Shown here: positions 44,490-54,820 of the stretch, one piece after another
Numbering within the stretch: position 1 is the stretch's first letter
Layout of the letters: each line of letters starts with the position of its first letter
Source of the DNA: Proteles cristata cristata
Taxonomy: Eukaryota; Chordata; Mammalia; Carnivora; Hyaenidae
Direction: 5' to 3'
Length of the DNA: 64,000 nucleotides
Assembly (NCBI GenBank): GCA_017311185.1
Contig: JAESUZ010003102.1
Location: 62,001 to 126,000 of the forward strand
Translations under genes and position numbers: made by a program
The notes under the pieces: model-generated
Databases searched by the model: none
The model's input: only the letters and a program-made list of their open reading frames with translations
What the model was told of the DNA's origin: nothing

Positions 44490-45420
44490 TATCAGTCAGC
44501 AGCTCACCAGGAAATAGGTGGCAAATTCAAACCCTACAAAGCGAAGGACTTTCATAAGAGGGCTGTTTATAAGGGTAGGCAGGCTATAGAGTGCTCCCCT
44601 CCTGTCTCCATGGCCTGAAGGAAAGAGGGGAAGGAGGTGCCAAAAATTAAGGAACAAATCTGAAGAAAGAGCGGAGGACGTTTCCAGCACATGGAAACCA
44701 TCCAGGAAGGGAACGGGGGTAGGGATGGAGGTGACAAATTCCCTGATCTCAGTTTTCTTCCTTCTGTATTAGTCTTCTATTGCTGCTATAAAAATATTTT
44801 AAAAATATAAAAAATATATTTAAAAAATATTTAAAAAGTGGTGGCTTATAACACAAGTTCACTCTAAGTTCTGAAGGTCACAAGTCCAAAATGAGTTTTT
44901 TGGGGCTAAAATCCAGGCATCAGTAGAACTGGCTCCTCCTGAAGACTCTGGGGAGAATGTACCCCTTGCTTCTTCCAGATTCCAGAGATGACCTGTCTTC
45001 CCTGACTCACAGACTCACGGCCCTGTTGCTCTAGTCTCTGCTTCATCCCACATCACCTCCTCCAAGGTTGACCCTCCTGCCTCTCTCTTCCAGGACCCTT
45101 TGATTACATGATGGATAATCTCCACATCTTGAAATCTTTAGTTTAATCACCTTTTCCAAAGTCCCTTTATCCAATAGGTAACATACTTACAGTTTCTGGG
45201 GATTAGTGGGTACCTTCTAGGGTAAGGCCATTATTCAGCCTGCTCTTCTCTGATCTCCCCTGGTGCTCACCATCCCTTGAACCCAACCAAAGCCAGAAGG
45301 CAAGGGCAATGCTGTGGCAGTCCATGGAGGTCAGCACCCTGAGACACAGACCAGGGTCAAGAAGGGAAGATGTGCTCTGGTCGAGCAAACAGAACAGACA
45401 CACCAGGTTCTTCATAACTA
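44490..45420. mobile_element. Ancient dispersed repeat 'A', split by repeat 'B'
   Basis: Left half (GTCAGCAGCTCACCAGGAAA, TAGGTGGCAAATTCAAACCC, AGAGGGCTGTTTATAAGGG, GGAAGGAGGTGCC) and right half (CTCACCATCCCTTGAACCC, CAACCAAAGCCAGAAGGCAA, GCAGTCCATGGAGGTCAGC, CACAGACCAGGGTC) together follow one dispersed mammalian repeat that I recognise but do not name. They are separated by repeat 'B' at 44768-45228, which points to insertion of B into A. Confidence 0.5.
44768..45228 (+). mobile_element. Ancient dispersed repeat 'B', copy 2, nested in 'A'
   Basis: It starts TGTATTAGTCTTCTATTGCTGC and has a local expansion of ATATTTAAAAA (about 44790-44835), GTGGTGGCTTATAACACAAG, TCTGAAGGTCACAAGTCC, GAAGACTCTGGGGAGAATG, CCAATAGGTAACATACTTAC and a 3' end near GTAAGGCCATTATTCAGCC. 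The ATATTTAAAAA expansion is unique to this copy. Confidence 0.6.
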
Positions 45421-46039
45421 AAGCTAGGATTGTGTCTGTCTGCTTATAAATGCAGCTTAGTAGACTCAGTACAAGTCACGGGTGACCTTTACAATCCTAG
45501 GACCCCAAACTCAATCTATTAGAAGGCTGTGTCTCTTAAACATGAAATTTGGAAGACAAGGAAGATCTGTATTTTTTATAATGTGAATCCCATCAGGTAG
45601 TTGTCAATTCATTTCCATTTCAGGGAGAAAAGCAATGAAAAAATGTTTGCATATATTTCAAAAATGTGAAACATCAGCATTAATTATAGTTTCACAGAAA
45701 TCTCATTCCATCTTAACAATCATCATATTTCTGAAGGTCACACGTGTTCTTGGTTTGAATTAGCTAAATTTTGTTGACAACATGCAACTCATCCTGTCCA
45801 AGGTATTTTCAAATCAAGTGACTGTTACTGTTTACATTTGTTAGAGTTGAGGTTTTTAGTATTTGATTATTCATTATCCTCAAATTAAAAATAAATGAAT
45901 TGTTCAAAGTCCATTCACTGAAATAAAGAACAGAACTAGAGTTAAGAATGGTGCACTGAATTCTAAGGTTCAAAATCACACATACATTGTTGTGTGAAGT
46001 TCTAGTAGAGCTCCCAGAACAATGTGCCACATTGTAGGT
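45421..46039. other. AT-rich non-coding stretch
   Basis: Nothing recognised. A minus-strand frame of 73 codons (45809-46030) is unsupported. Confidence 0.4.
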
Positions 46040-46600
46040 TAAACAGCATAAATCTATTGTCTCCTGGTGCTCGAGGTCAGAAGTGCAAGATCAAGGTACC
46101 ATCAGGCGTGATGTCTGGCGAGACCTGGCTCCTTGGCCCCATAGATGGACACACTTCACCCATGTCCTCACACAACCTTCTTTCTGAGTATGAATGTGGA
46201 GAGACAGATATATCTTGTGTTTCTTCTTCTTCTTTAAGGTTTATTTATTTATTTTACTTTTAATGTCTGTTATTTTTGAGAGAGTGCCAGTGGGGGAGAG
46301 GGGCAGAGAGAGAGGGAGAGAGAATCTTAAGCAGGCTCCATCCTCAGTGTGGAGCCCAATGTGGGGCTTGATCCTATAACTGTAAGACCATGACCTGAGC
46401 TGAAATCAAGAGGCAGATGCTCATCTGGTATCTCTTCTTATACAGACACCAATCCTATGAAATGAGGCCCCATCTTGATCATCTCATTTAACTGAATTAC
46501 CTCTTTAAAGGCTTCACTTCCAAAAACAGACACATTGGGGGGTTAGGACTTCAACATACAAGTTTGTGGGAGCATAGGACATAGTTCAGTCCATATCAAC
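46040..46600 (+). mobile_element. Ancient dispersed repeat 'B', copy 3, interrupted by a SINE
   Basis: TTAAACAGCATAAATCTATTG, GTGCTCGAGGTCAGAAGTGC, AAGATCAAGGTACCATCAGG, then past the SINE TCTTATACAGACACCAATCC, AATGAGGCCCCATCTTGATC, TTACCTCTTTAAAGGC, GGGGTTAGGACTTCAACAT and GACATAGTTCAGTCC. The 3' end is better preserved than in copy 1. Confidence 0.6.
46234..46428 (-). mobile_element. Carnivore SINE, 5'-truncated, minus strand
   Basis: A TTTATTTATTTATTTTACTT tail, GAGAGAGAGGGAGAGAGAAT and GACCATGACCTGAGCTGAAA are present, ending GATGCTCATCTGG before the tRNA-like 5' end. It is inserted in repeat 'B'. Confidence 0.9.
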
Positions 46601-46977
46601 TGTGAACAGTACTTTTGTGGGGAAATAGAATTTGAAATTGTGTGTGTTGGGACCATTTCATCCAAAAGTGTAGTTTCCTACAAACAGTTAAAAAGGAGAG
46701 AATGAGGGAATAAAAGCATCCAACCGTGAGTGTCTGCAAGTTGTACTCTACTGAACCAATGATCCATTTCCCCCATTTCCTCCCAGTGGATTAACAGCTT
46801 CGAACGTTTTCTAAAGGATCAACTCAAGCTATAGGCTCCCTCCTATTATTTTCAAATAAAATATAGTAAGGTCTCTGATAAACCAATCAAGTTCTTTTCC
46901 AAGATAAAGTGTAAAATACTGGTGTCCATCTAGAATTCATTTTCCATCTAAAAAATGACAACTAGAAGACCAAAATC
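46601..46977. other. Non-coding gap
   Basis: No family recognised. AT-rich toward the right end. Confidence 0.4.
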
Positions 46978-46995
46978 TAAATGCATTCACAGGAG

Positions 46996-47202
46996 GGGGC
47001 ACTTGGGTGGCTCAGTCGCTTAAGCTTCTGACTTCAGCTTAGGTCATTATCTCTTGGTTTGTGAGTTCGGGCCCAGCATTGGGTTCTCTGCTGTCAGCAC
47101 AGGGCCCACTTTGGATCCTCTGTCCCCCCCACCCTCCTGCCCATCTCCTGCTCACAAGCTCTCTCTCTTTCTCAAAAATAAATAAACTTTAAAAAATTAC
47201 AA
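46996..47202 (+). mobile_element. Carnivore SINE with 18-bp perfect TSD, plus strand
   Basis: The head GGGCACTTGGGTGGCTCAGT, a C-rich middle with TCCCCCCCACCCTCC and tail AAAAATAAATAAACTTTAAA are present. The duplication TAAATGCATTCACAGGAG is exact at 46978-46995 and 47203-47220. An exact TSD beside a diverged head suggests intermediate age. Confidence 0.96.
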
Positions 47203-47224
47203 TAAATGCATTCACAGGAGTATG

Positions 47225-47670
47225 AGGGCACATTAGTACTGTCTGCTGAGCACCTACTATGTCCCAGGCCCTGGGAAAGAAGCTGTACAACCAACCCCCA
47301 GTCTTGGATCTCAAAACCCAGGGATAAAACACAACAAACAAGGAAACAAACAGACTGCAGACTGAAACAGATTCCGTGAAGGAAATAATTGGGATGATGA
47401 GCACAGAGAAGCCGAGTAAGAACACTCCAGAACACCCAGGCAGTAAAGGCCTCTCTGGGGAGGTCACATTTGGGGAAAGAACCAAAGATGGAAAAGAGCT
47501 AATCCTGAAGAGAGTCACGCAAATAGAACAATCAGATGGGAGCAGAACCTTGGTGTTTGAGGACCAGGAAGGGGGCCCGTGTCGCCGAAGGCTCTAGGCG
47601 CAGGCCAATCCCAAAGGACCTTTTCTGTTTTGGGGTGTCATTGGAGCAATGATGACATGCAACGCAGCTC
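47225..47670 (-). mobile_element. L2, minus strand
   Basis: The + strand reads CTGAGCACCTACTATGTCCC, AGGCCCTGGGAAAGAAGC, CAAGGAAACAAACAGACTG, AAAGGCCTCTCTGGGGAGGT, CACATTTGGGGAAAGAACC, AGAACCTTGGTGTTTGAGGA and GGTGTCATTGGAGCAATGAT. This is the reverse complement of the L2 3' terminus and the sequence beyond it. Confidence 0.72.
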
Positions 47671-48904
47671 TTCTGAAACTTCATCCCAAGGCTGAACATG
47701 AAAATACATTTTGTAGACTCAAATATAGCTGAACGTGATTGCAGGATTCCTTCCTTTCCATCACGTACATGGAGACATTCCTGGAGCTCTGAGGGAGGTA
47801 CAGGCTCCATGATTTCATGTTTCCCGTGGTCTCATTTGGGTAGGAAAAGACTCTATAATATCTGGGGCCATGTTTGATAACATAGTCGAAACTGCATCAC
47901 AGAGCCACCTGACAGTCGTTGCCAGTCCTCACCACCAAAGCCATGAGTTGAGGATCTTTCCTTCCACAGAAAGAGGAAGAAAAAAACAACACTGAGATTT
48001 GGGGAATCTGATTTCCTGTCCAGACCTGGCAGCCTGGATCCAGATTCAGAGAGAGACTGTGAGCACCGTGCCTTTCAACAACACAAAGCAATGGAAAGTC
48101 CCAGCCCTGTTGCTTAAAATATTATTTTATTCCTGTTATTTAAAAAATGGCAATTTTTAAAATGAAATTACTCTAGACCAGCATTTCTCATAATGTAATA
48201 CTCTTCTAGTGATAACATAACTTTCAGTTAGCGAATACCCCCTTATCTATCTGTTCCCATCTCATACATACTAATTTAAGTCTCTTCCCGTTACGAAAAA
48301 TTATGTTTTCACATCATGTCTTTATCACTTGTCAAAGATCAAATGGGTGCTAATAAGGGAATTATCCTGCTACATTCCTGTAAGGAAACCAATGTGATAT
48401 TTGGCATCTGAGATGTGTTTTGTCCAAAAGTAAAAGGTCAGAGAAAAAGGCAAAGCCCCTTTAAAAAGAGATTTGATGAGTGTTGAATACAGATAACACC
48501 TTCCAAATCAAACACTTTCACACTTGCCCAAAGTTTCAGAAGAGAGACAGGAGCTACTTGTGCTAACATAGACAGGAAAGCCCTTTTCAAAATTTCTGAG
48601 GAACAGAGGCATAAAAGAAGAGAACACCTGTTTGCTTACAAATAAAGGTAACAACCCAAGCTAGAAGAGGCCAATACAGCACACTTGATTTAAGGATTCC
48701 AGGATGTCTCAAAGATGCGAAAGGAAGACGTTTAGCTAGGACACAGAAATATATGGGAAGAAACAGGACCACTTCCTACAGTTGAGGAGACTGTGCACCG
48801 CACAGACGCACCCGGCCAAGGCGGCAACGGGCGGGGGATGTGGGAGGTGGAGAGCCAGCCCACTCTCTTCTATAATCTGTCCACTCTTGCATGAAGCTAC
48901 ATTC
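47671..48904. other. Non-coding stretch, nothing recognised
   Basis: Mixed composition, with frames of 60-92 codons on the minus strand but no domain. A short GC-rich word (AAGGCGGCAACGGGCGGGG) lies near 48818. Confidence 0.45.
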
Positions 48905-49133
48905 ACCTAAGTTGGTGGTGCTCACAGGCAGCAATTTTGTTCCCCAGGGGACACTTGCACTGTCTGAACACATTTTTAATTGTCACAACAGGGGGTGGAT
49001 GCTACAGCATCTGGTGAGTAGAGACCAGAATGTCGCTATAAACATCTCACATGGGACAACCCCCCCCCCCCGCAAAGAATCATCTGGTACACGTGATCTT
49101 AGTGCCAAGGTTGGGAATCTCTGCCCTAAACAT
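48905..49133. mobile_element. hAT-type non-autonomous DNA transposon remnant
   Basis: GTTGGTGGTGCTCACAGGCA, TTTTGTTCCCCAGGGGACAC, TTTTTAATTGTCACAACAGG, GGTGGATGCTACAGCATCTG, GAGACCAGAATGTCGC, AAAGAATCATCTGG and AGTGCCAAGGTTGGGAATCT are the block order of a common mammalian MITE. A C10 run (49060-49069) interrupts the middle. Confidence 0.65.
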
Positions 49134-50639
49134 GATGATGTTTTCTAATTCACACCAAAGCACAGCCCAGCGTCCAAGCCAAGTTGTCCCGGGCACGCAG
49201 CATCCTTGAGAGGAAAGCTTATTCTGATTCACCCAAGAAGACTCATGAGCCAGTAGCAAACTGGGACCAGGGACCCTGAATCCACTGGGCAGATGGCCCA
49301 CTGTGTGCCCACTGTAATGCCCACACCCTTCCATGTATGGAAAAGTTACTGACAGCCAGTTACAAGCTGCTCACTATGTGAGGAGGTGAGAACGAGAACG
49401 GATCTTACATTTACAGGACAGGGCTGTGTACTCAACTCACACAGGTCACAGCATTACCTCGTGCCAGCATCCCATGGCACAGTCTGAGAAGAAAAGAGCC
49501 AGAAGAGTGAGAAAGAAGAAACTGGATCTCTTCTGTTGATGAGCAGAATAAGCTCTGAAAGGAGACATAACATCATTTCTACTGAAAAGACAAATACAGC
49601 GGGTGCTGGGAAAACCACTTTTCATTTTGTTATGTTATAAACATGGAACCGGATTATGCCAAGAGTCAAGTGTCCTGGCGTGAAGAGGAATGCAGCCCAG
49701 CAGTCTTCGTGGGTATGACAACAGCCATGGGGTTCTGAAGAGACACTGAGCTACAAACACACGGAGCATCACAACCCAAGTAAAACCAGCAAGTAAACAA
49801 GGTGCACAACTGAGATCCACTTCAGCTGTGTGATGGAGGGAGGCCAGCCGGCAGCTCCGAGGTGTTGGTGTTTCTTTATGACTTGCTTCAAGTAGAAGTT
49901 CTGCTTTTTGTTTCTGTGTAAATTGCAAATGACTTGTAATCAATGATAGACTCGTATTTTGTTAAGGACCTATTCTAATAGAATGTGAAGAACGTCCTAT
50001 AGTGTGCCTATTCCTTACAGCTCCTTAAGCACAATCACCTAAGAGCAGCTTTGGGAATTTATAAGCCTGAAGAAAGTGGCCAGGCTGTATGTGGTCACGT
50101 GTGCAGCAGGATAAGCATCCAGAGAAGCAGACTCTGACTATTATTATTACCAGGCAGGGTGTTAACTGAGTAGAGGACGGGGGGAAGAGAAGCAGGAGTG
50201 GAGAGAGCAGAATCCAACTCGGGGGGGAGCCCAGGACAGCCTCGCTAACCCCAGGGAGCACTGCAGCCGGACGGGCCCTCCTGGATGCCGAGGTGCCTGT
50301 GCCTGAACCTGCAGCTCACATGAGCCCCGAGGGGCTGAGAGCAGGAGACTGAGCCCGGCAGGTGGGGCAAGGAGTCCTTCCCCACGGGGCCCTGGCAGCA
50401 CATCCCATGTCCACCAGACCGCTACATCTGACTTCACGCTCCAACTGGTAAACGTGACACCTTTACAGTGCTGAAATAACTGAGTGAAGTGTTATTGGGA
50501 CCTCTTTAGGGGAAGAGTGAAATAAGATGTGTGCAGAGCAGGGAACCTAGCCTTGAGCCGTCAGGCGTCCAGGGGTGCCCATACCGCCGTCGTTAGCACC
50601 ACCACCACCAGCCTCACCGCCGTTCCTGGGGAGACGAAA
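49134..50639. other. Non-coding stretch, GC-rich at 50.15-50.44 kb
   Basis: The GC-rich block (GGGGGGGAGCCCAGGACAGC, CTGCAGCCGGACGGGCCC) has only scattered CpGs and is not a CpG island. Minus-strand frames of 78-102 codons are present, with no domain. Repeat-like wording (CAGGCAGGGTGTTAACTGAG) may reflect another old repeat. Confidence 0.4.
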
Positions 50640-50760
50640 TGATGCCCAGTACCAGGCACTGGTAGGGTTCCCATGGTTCTAAGTACCTTTTAGTTCATCA
50701 CAACCATCCTAGAACATAGAGCCTACAAAATGGATTTAATATTACTCACGGAGTATCAAA
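50640..50760 (-). mobile_element. MIR fragment, minus strand
   Basis: AGTACCAGGCACTGGTAGGG, TTCTAAGTACCTTTTAGTTC, ATCACAACCATCCTAGAACA and AATATTACTCACGG are in reverse-MIR order. The fragment is short. Confidence 0.5.
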
Positions 50761-51815
50761 GAACCATGCTTCTGCACAATAAAAGACCTCTTTCAACTCA
50801 ATGTGATCTGAAATATGGACTGAAGCATCAACCAAATCCCTCCGCTGAATTGTGGGTGGAAACTATAGGTAGCAAGAAACACAAATGGTCTCAAAGGGGG
50901 TGCCCAGCACAGAAACACAAGCCCCAGCTTGGACGGAGTCGAGGTATCCTCCTCTCTAATACTCATGAGGCAGTGGAGAGTTCACAAAGCGTGTTAGAAG
51001 GCAACAACCCCTCTGAAAGAGATTGAGAAAAACACTTGCTTCAAATCCCAGCCTTGTGATGCTTGGAAGTTTCCACAAGCTGCAGTAAGTGTCTTGCAAA
51101 GAAGTAATAATACTCCAGCACAGAGCCATGTAGCCACCAGCAATACAGTCAGCAGAAGTGCAAGGAGGAAGGTAGTGCCATCCCGCTTGGACACATTCAT
51201 CAACGGTGTTAACGTGGTGACACTCAATTGGGAGGGATTCCCAAGAACCCAGCCCTGCCTGTCACAGCAAGGTGTGTGTGTGTGCGTGTGCATGAGTGTC
51301 CAAAAACAAGCATGTGATTGTTACTCTGAATGTCACTGTGTATCATTCTTTCTGTCATTGCCAGTACATATAGTTCTTATCTTTGTTAGTATACAAGTTT
51401 AAGAAATACTACTCCAGGAGGGTTACAGTGTGACGCCTGAGCACTGATGACAGTGGCCCATGGTTTCTCTGCACTTGTAGAGAGAAGTCAGGAAGGAAAT
51501 TCCCCAAGTGCCCACCACAAGGAACGCATACGTCACCAGTCTCTGGCCTTGTTTTTGACATACTTTAAAACACCGTGTTACACTTGGGGTTGCAACCACC
51601 ACTTCAGGCAGTTCCACCTCATCTCCCACCCTCTGCCTGGACAGATGCATCGTGGGCGAGTACAGAGCAGCAGACTCCAGGTGGCAGAGCTGTGGCCAAC
51701 CTAGGACACTCTCCATGGCTGCCTGGCTCAAAACCGACTCCTCTTCCCACGTCTTCAGCTGCTTCCCCTATGATACGTGTTCCATTGGAAGTTCTGGTTC
51801 AATTCAGGGAGCCTC
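50761..51815. other. Non-coding stretch upstream of the hairpin
   Basis: No confident repeat. A short TG run (51271-51287) is present. Frames of 98-102 codons on both strands lack motifs. The sequence just left of the hairpin (51780-51815) is not mirrored far beyond the right arm, so the symmetry is local. Confidence 0.4.
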
Positions 51816-52076
51816 TTCGGTTCCTCGGTTTTGCAGGGCACCCACTTAGGAGTCACTCCACCTTCCCTTTTGTGAGGCTCAGGGATGCTGCTGAATGTCA
51901 TGTCTCCTGCCCCTCGCTGCAGGAAGGCTCCTGGAATGAGGGACCCCCTGAACAGTTCGGCTGAGCCCTAGGCTGCAGGGGGCAGGAGACGTGACATTCA
52001 GCAGCATCCCTGAGCCTCACAAAAGGGAAGGTGGCGTGACTCCTAAGTGGGTGCCCTGCAAGACCACGGAACTGAA
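51816..52076. repeat. Long inverted repeat (hairpin), about 105-bp arms, 50-bp loop
   Basis: The left arm 51816-51922 and right arm 51973-52076 are reverse complements over 104 aligned bases with six mismatches and one 3-base gap (94% identity by hand alignment). The innermost pair is CTGCAG at 51917-51922 and 51973-51978. The core from TTGCAGGGCACCC to CTGCCCC, over 80 bases, has two mismatches. In a + strand transcript three of the six mismatches become G:U pairs, so the RNA stem would be tighter than the DNA alignment suggests. Neither arm matches the SINE, L1 or hAT pieces here. The same peptide-like translation therefore appears on both strands. Confidence 0.95.
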
Positions 52077-53194
52077 GATGGAGCCTGGTAGTCTGCACGA
52101 TGAATCACATTCCAGTCTCACACACAGAGTTTGCTCCTCCGTGCGAAAACCAAAATCTTGGAGTATACTCCGGTTGTTCCCCAGACTGCCCTCCAACTTG
52201 GTATCTGAGAGGAGAAACGGTTAATAAAACAACAGCAGACTTGGAAGAACACCTTAGGAGAATGACACAGGTAAAAGAACAAATTGGTACTCCAAAGAAT
52301 GTAACAGCTTTACACCCGGACTCCGGCAACGGAGGGAAACGTTAATGATGTGAAGAAATTAGGTGTGAGCATGACACTTTGGTGTCAGGGTGCTCAGCAT
52401 GAACCCGCCTTTCAAAGGGACATGAATCCTTATCCAGATTTCTTCAAATATCACTCTGCTGGGAAGTAGCATGTAAAAGCTTTAATGTAAAATTTCCATC
52501 ACAAAAGTCCGGGATTCACTCCTGCTCAAATCCCCATCCTGGAAGACAGTGCAACTTGTTCAACATTTCAGTCATGTTCAATAGTTTTCCTGAATCGACT
52601 TCTTTTCAGTACATCCATTTTTTCCCTCTAATTATATTGATTTTAGCAAATTGCAGTGTCCATCTGAGCTGATTTTCAGATATGAAAAGCCTCCAGTGAA
52701 AGGGAAAAACAAATGCGCTGTCCTGAGCAAGATGTATTCTCCACCCCAAACTTCCTCCAGGAGAGAAGCTTGTGAAAACTGTCTGATGAGATGATGGAAT
52801 TCTGAGAAATAAACAGCCACTTCAACTACCGGCAGTCGCCGCTCCACTCCTCAAGTGCTCATTATTCTCCTTGCCTGAAAACTGGGTTAAAAATCAAGGG
52901 TTGGAGCTATATTTACAATTTCAAGTTTATGCCTCAGAGGGTGATCAGGAGACAAATCAAAACCTAAGTGATGTTTTAAAATCAAACTACGGAGTACTTT
53001 CATCAGCCATCGAGAAGAGCAGCCCAAGCCCTCGACCCAATACCTGCTTTCTTTCCCAAAAACAGAAGACATTTCTGTGCACGTTTCACCGCCCCCCTCG
53101 AAGGGACCAACCACGTCTGGCACGTAACCATCCACTGTGCCTGCCTCTTCCACATTCCAACAGCCGTGTGCTGTGCCACCTGTTTGTCCACTCA
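52077..53194. other. Repeat-poor unique stretch; candidate conserved non-coding DNA
   Basis: About 1.1 kb of complex sequence without recognisable transposons. A 132-codon frame at 52871-53269 (+) is the longest non-repeat frame of the window but has no domain or hydrophobic segment and runs into an L2-like remnant, so I do not call it a gene. Confidence 0.4.
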
Positions 53195-53330
53195 TGCATG
53201 CATTCATTCATTTATTTTAAAATATTTAATCAATATGTACAGAGCATCAGATTTCTGCTGGAAACCTGATGATAAGGGGAAGAGAATAGATATAGTCCCA
53301 ACTCCTCCTGGAGTTCAGTTTCCCCTCGCC
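53195..53330 (-). mobile_element. L2 3' end, minus strand, weak
   Basis: CATGCATTCATTCATTTATT, TTAATCAATATGTACAGAGC and AGTCCCAACTCCTCCTGGAG follow the reverse complement of the L2 terminus with high divergence. Confidence 0.45.
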
Positions 53331-53861
53331 AGGACTTTTAAACTGACCTGCCCAGAAATACACATGTGCTTCCCTGACCCTCCCCATTTACAGCTGTGAT
53401 GCCTCCATTCTCTCAACCACATAGATGGGAGGCCCTGGAGGGACGCTGACCTCCTCTCTCCAGGTGTCCCAGCAATTGTAAAGGCCAATCCCAGAAGACC
53501 TGGCCCCCAGCTGCCTTCCATTTCTGGAAGCTCCCTGGCTGGCTCTCACTTCTTATCTCCCTCCACTGCCTTGTTGTCAGATTAAGGATTATAAAATGGA
53601 GAAATAACCCACAGCTTGGGCTGTAAATTTCCCCGTGACTACCACCTGCATGCAATTCCAGATAACCTTCCGACTCCTCTCTTCCTCATTAGGTGAAAGA
53701 GGATTTTTCCTGCCTGGGGAGGAAGACAAAGACCTGAGGATTCCTTTGTCCAACTCAGAACAGCCCAATGTGGGCCCTCTTCCCCAGCCGATAGTTATAC
53801 CTCCACCTAGCAGTTCACTTGTTCTCTGTTCTAAAAGCTGTTTTTAAAAGTTTTTACCTTT
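53331..53861. other. Non-coding stretch
   Basis: Pyrimidine-rich at 53350-53560. No family recognised and no coding support. Confidence 0.4.
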
Positions 53862-53965
53862 TGGGGTGCCTGACCAGCTCAGTTAGTAGAGCATATAGCT
53901 CTTGATCTGGGGTTATGAGTTCGAGCCCCACTTGTGGCAAAGAGTTTACTTAAAAAAATTTTTTT
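53862..53965 (+). mobile_element. Short carnivore SINE with well preserved tRNA-Lys-like fold
   Basis: GGGGTGCCTGACCAGCTCAG, TTAGTAGAGCATATAGCTCT, TGATCTGGGGTTATGAGTTC and GAGCCCCACTTGTGGC keep the D-arm, anticodon-arm and T-arm words of a lysine tRNA, followed only by an A-rich tail. It is the short, CT-less form. It is not a tRNA gene: the acceptor ends do not pair cleanly and it sits in a SINE context. Confidence 0.88.
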
Positions 53966-53987
53966 GTATACGTTTCACCTTTTTATA

Positions 53988-54168
53988 GGAGCACCCAGGT
54001 GACTCAGCCAGTTGGGTGTCTGGTTCAATTTTGCCTCATGATCTCAGGGTTCATGAGTTTGAGCCCCACATCAGGCTCTGTGCTGACAGGGTGGAGCCTG
54101 CTTAGGATTCTCTCTCTCTCTCTCTCTCTCTCTCAAAATAAATTTTAAAAACTTTAAATAAATAAATA
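53988..54168 (+). mobile_element. Carnivore SINE, plus strand
   Basis: GGAGCACCCAGGTGACTCAG, GTTCATGAGTTTGAGCCCC, CTGACAGGGTGGAGCCTGCT and a long (TC)n run (about 54111-54134) before AAAATAAATTTTAAAA. It lies 22 bp downstream of the short SINE, in the same orientation. Confidence 0.93.
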
Positions 54169-54820
54169 GATGATTGGTGGATAAAAGGTTTTACCTTTTT
54201 CTAAGGTGGCCGGATGTGACACCACAGAATGGAGACGTTTTTAGTTTTAAGTAACATATGGTCCTTAGAATGGACTTTAATGTGCACTTTTCCAGACTCT
54301 TGAATTTTCTGGAATATAACACCAACTGTGTGTGTGTGAGCACACTTATTTGCACATGTTACTTGTATGCTTTTTTCTGGCAAATCTTCCCCCAATCCTG
54401 CAACAATCCCCACAATAGTTTGAGGCAGGGAGGCATCTACTGATGGCTGCAAGACCTTCCCAATGACTTCACCCACTTTCAGGAGCTGACACTCACCAAC
54501 GGAGCAGGACGAAGTCTTGGACCTAGTTTGGGAAGATCTTCCCTGACTTCTTTTTCCCCCTGCAGGGAGCCGAATGACCATATTTCCAGGCTTACCTCCC
54601 CATCTCAGACTACCCCTCTGTTAACATGCCAAATGCCATCTTCTTGCAGATACAGGAACATCGCCCGGCAACCTTCCCCTCCATCTCCTCTCTTGCCCGG
54701 CAACCTTCCCCTCCATCTCCTCTCTTGATGCTGATTTTTTTCACTCTGCAGGTTATTTGCATTAGTCTACAGTCCGCTGTGTTTTCTCCCATTCTAAAAC
54801 ATAGACAAAATACAACCCAT
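54169..54820. other. Non-coding stretch containing a 32-bp tandem duplication
   Basis: No transposon recognised. A minus-strand frame of 126 codons (54201-54581) shows no domain. The exact duplication at 54663-54726 is described separately. Confidence 0.4.
54663..54726 (+). repeat. Exact 32-bp tandem duplication
   Basis: The 32-base unit, starting GCCCGGCAACC and ending TCTCCTCTCTT, occurs twice back to back (54663-54694 and 54695-54726) with no difference, which implies a recent event or an assembly slip. Confidence 0.96.

Noticed and set aside
50160..50440. CpG island / promoter
   Set aside because: It is GC-rich but short with few CpGs, and no transcript-like features follow.
48905..52076. 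That the 51.8-kb hairpin is made of two copies of the hAT element at 48.9 kb
   Set aside because: Only a short GGATGCTRC-like word is shared. The arms do not align with that element over any useful length.
52871..53269. 132-codon + strand ORF as a small gene
   Set aside because: No domain, signal peptide or membrane segment, no splice or promoter context, and its 3' part runs into L2-like sequence. A frame of this length is expected by chance in 64 kb.
53862..53935. Functional tRNA-Lys gene
   Set aside because: tRNA-like arms are visible, but the acceptor stem ends do not pair, the sequence is followed by an A-rich tail and the SINE family explains it.
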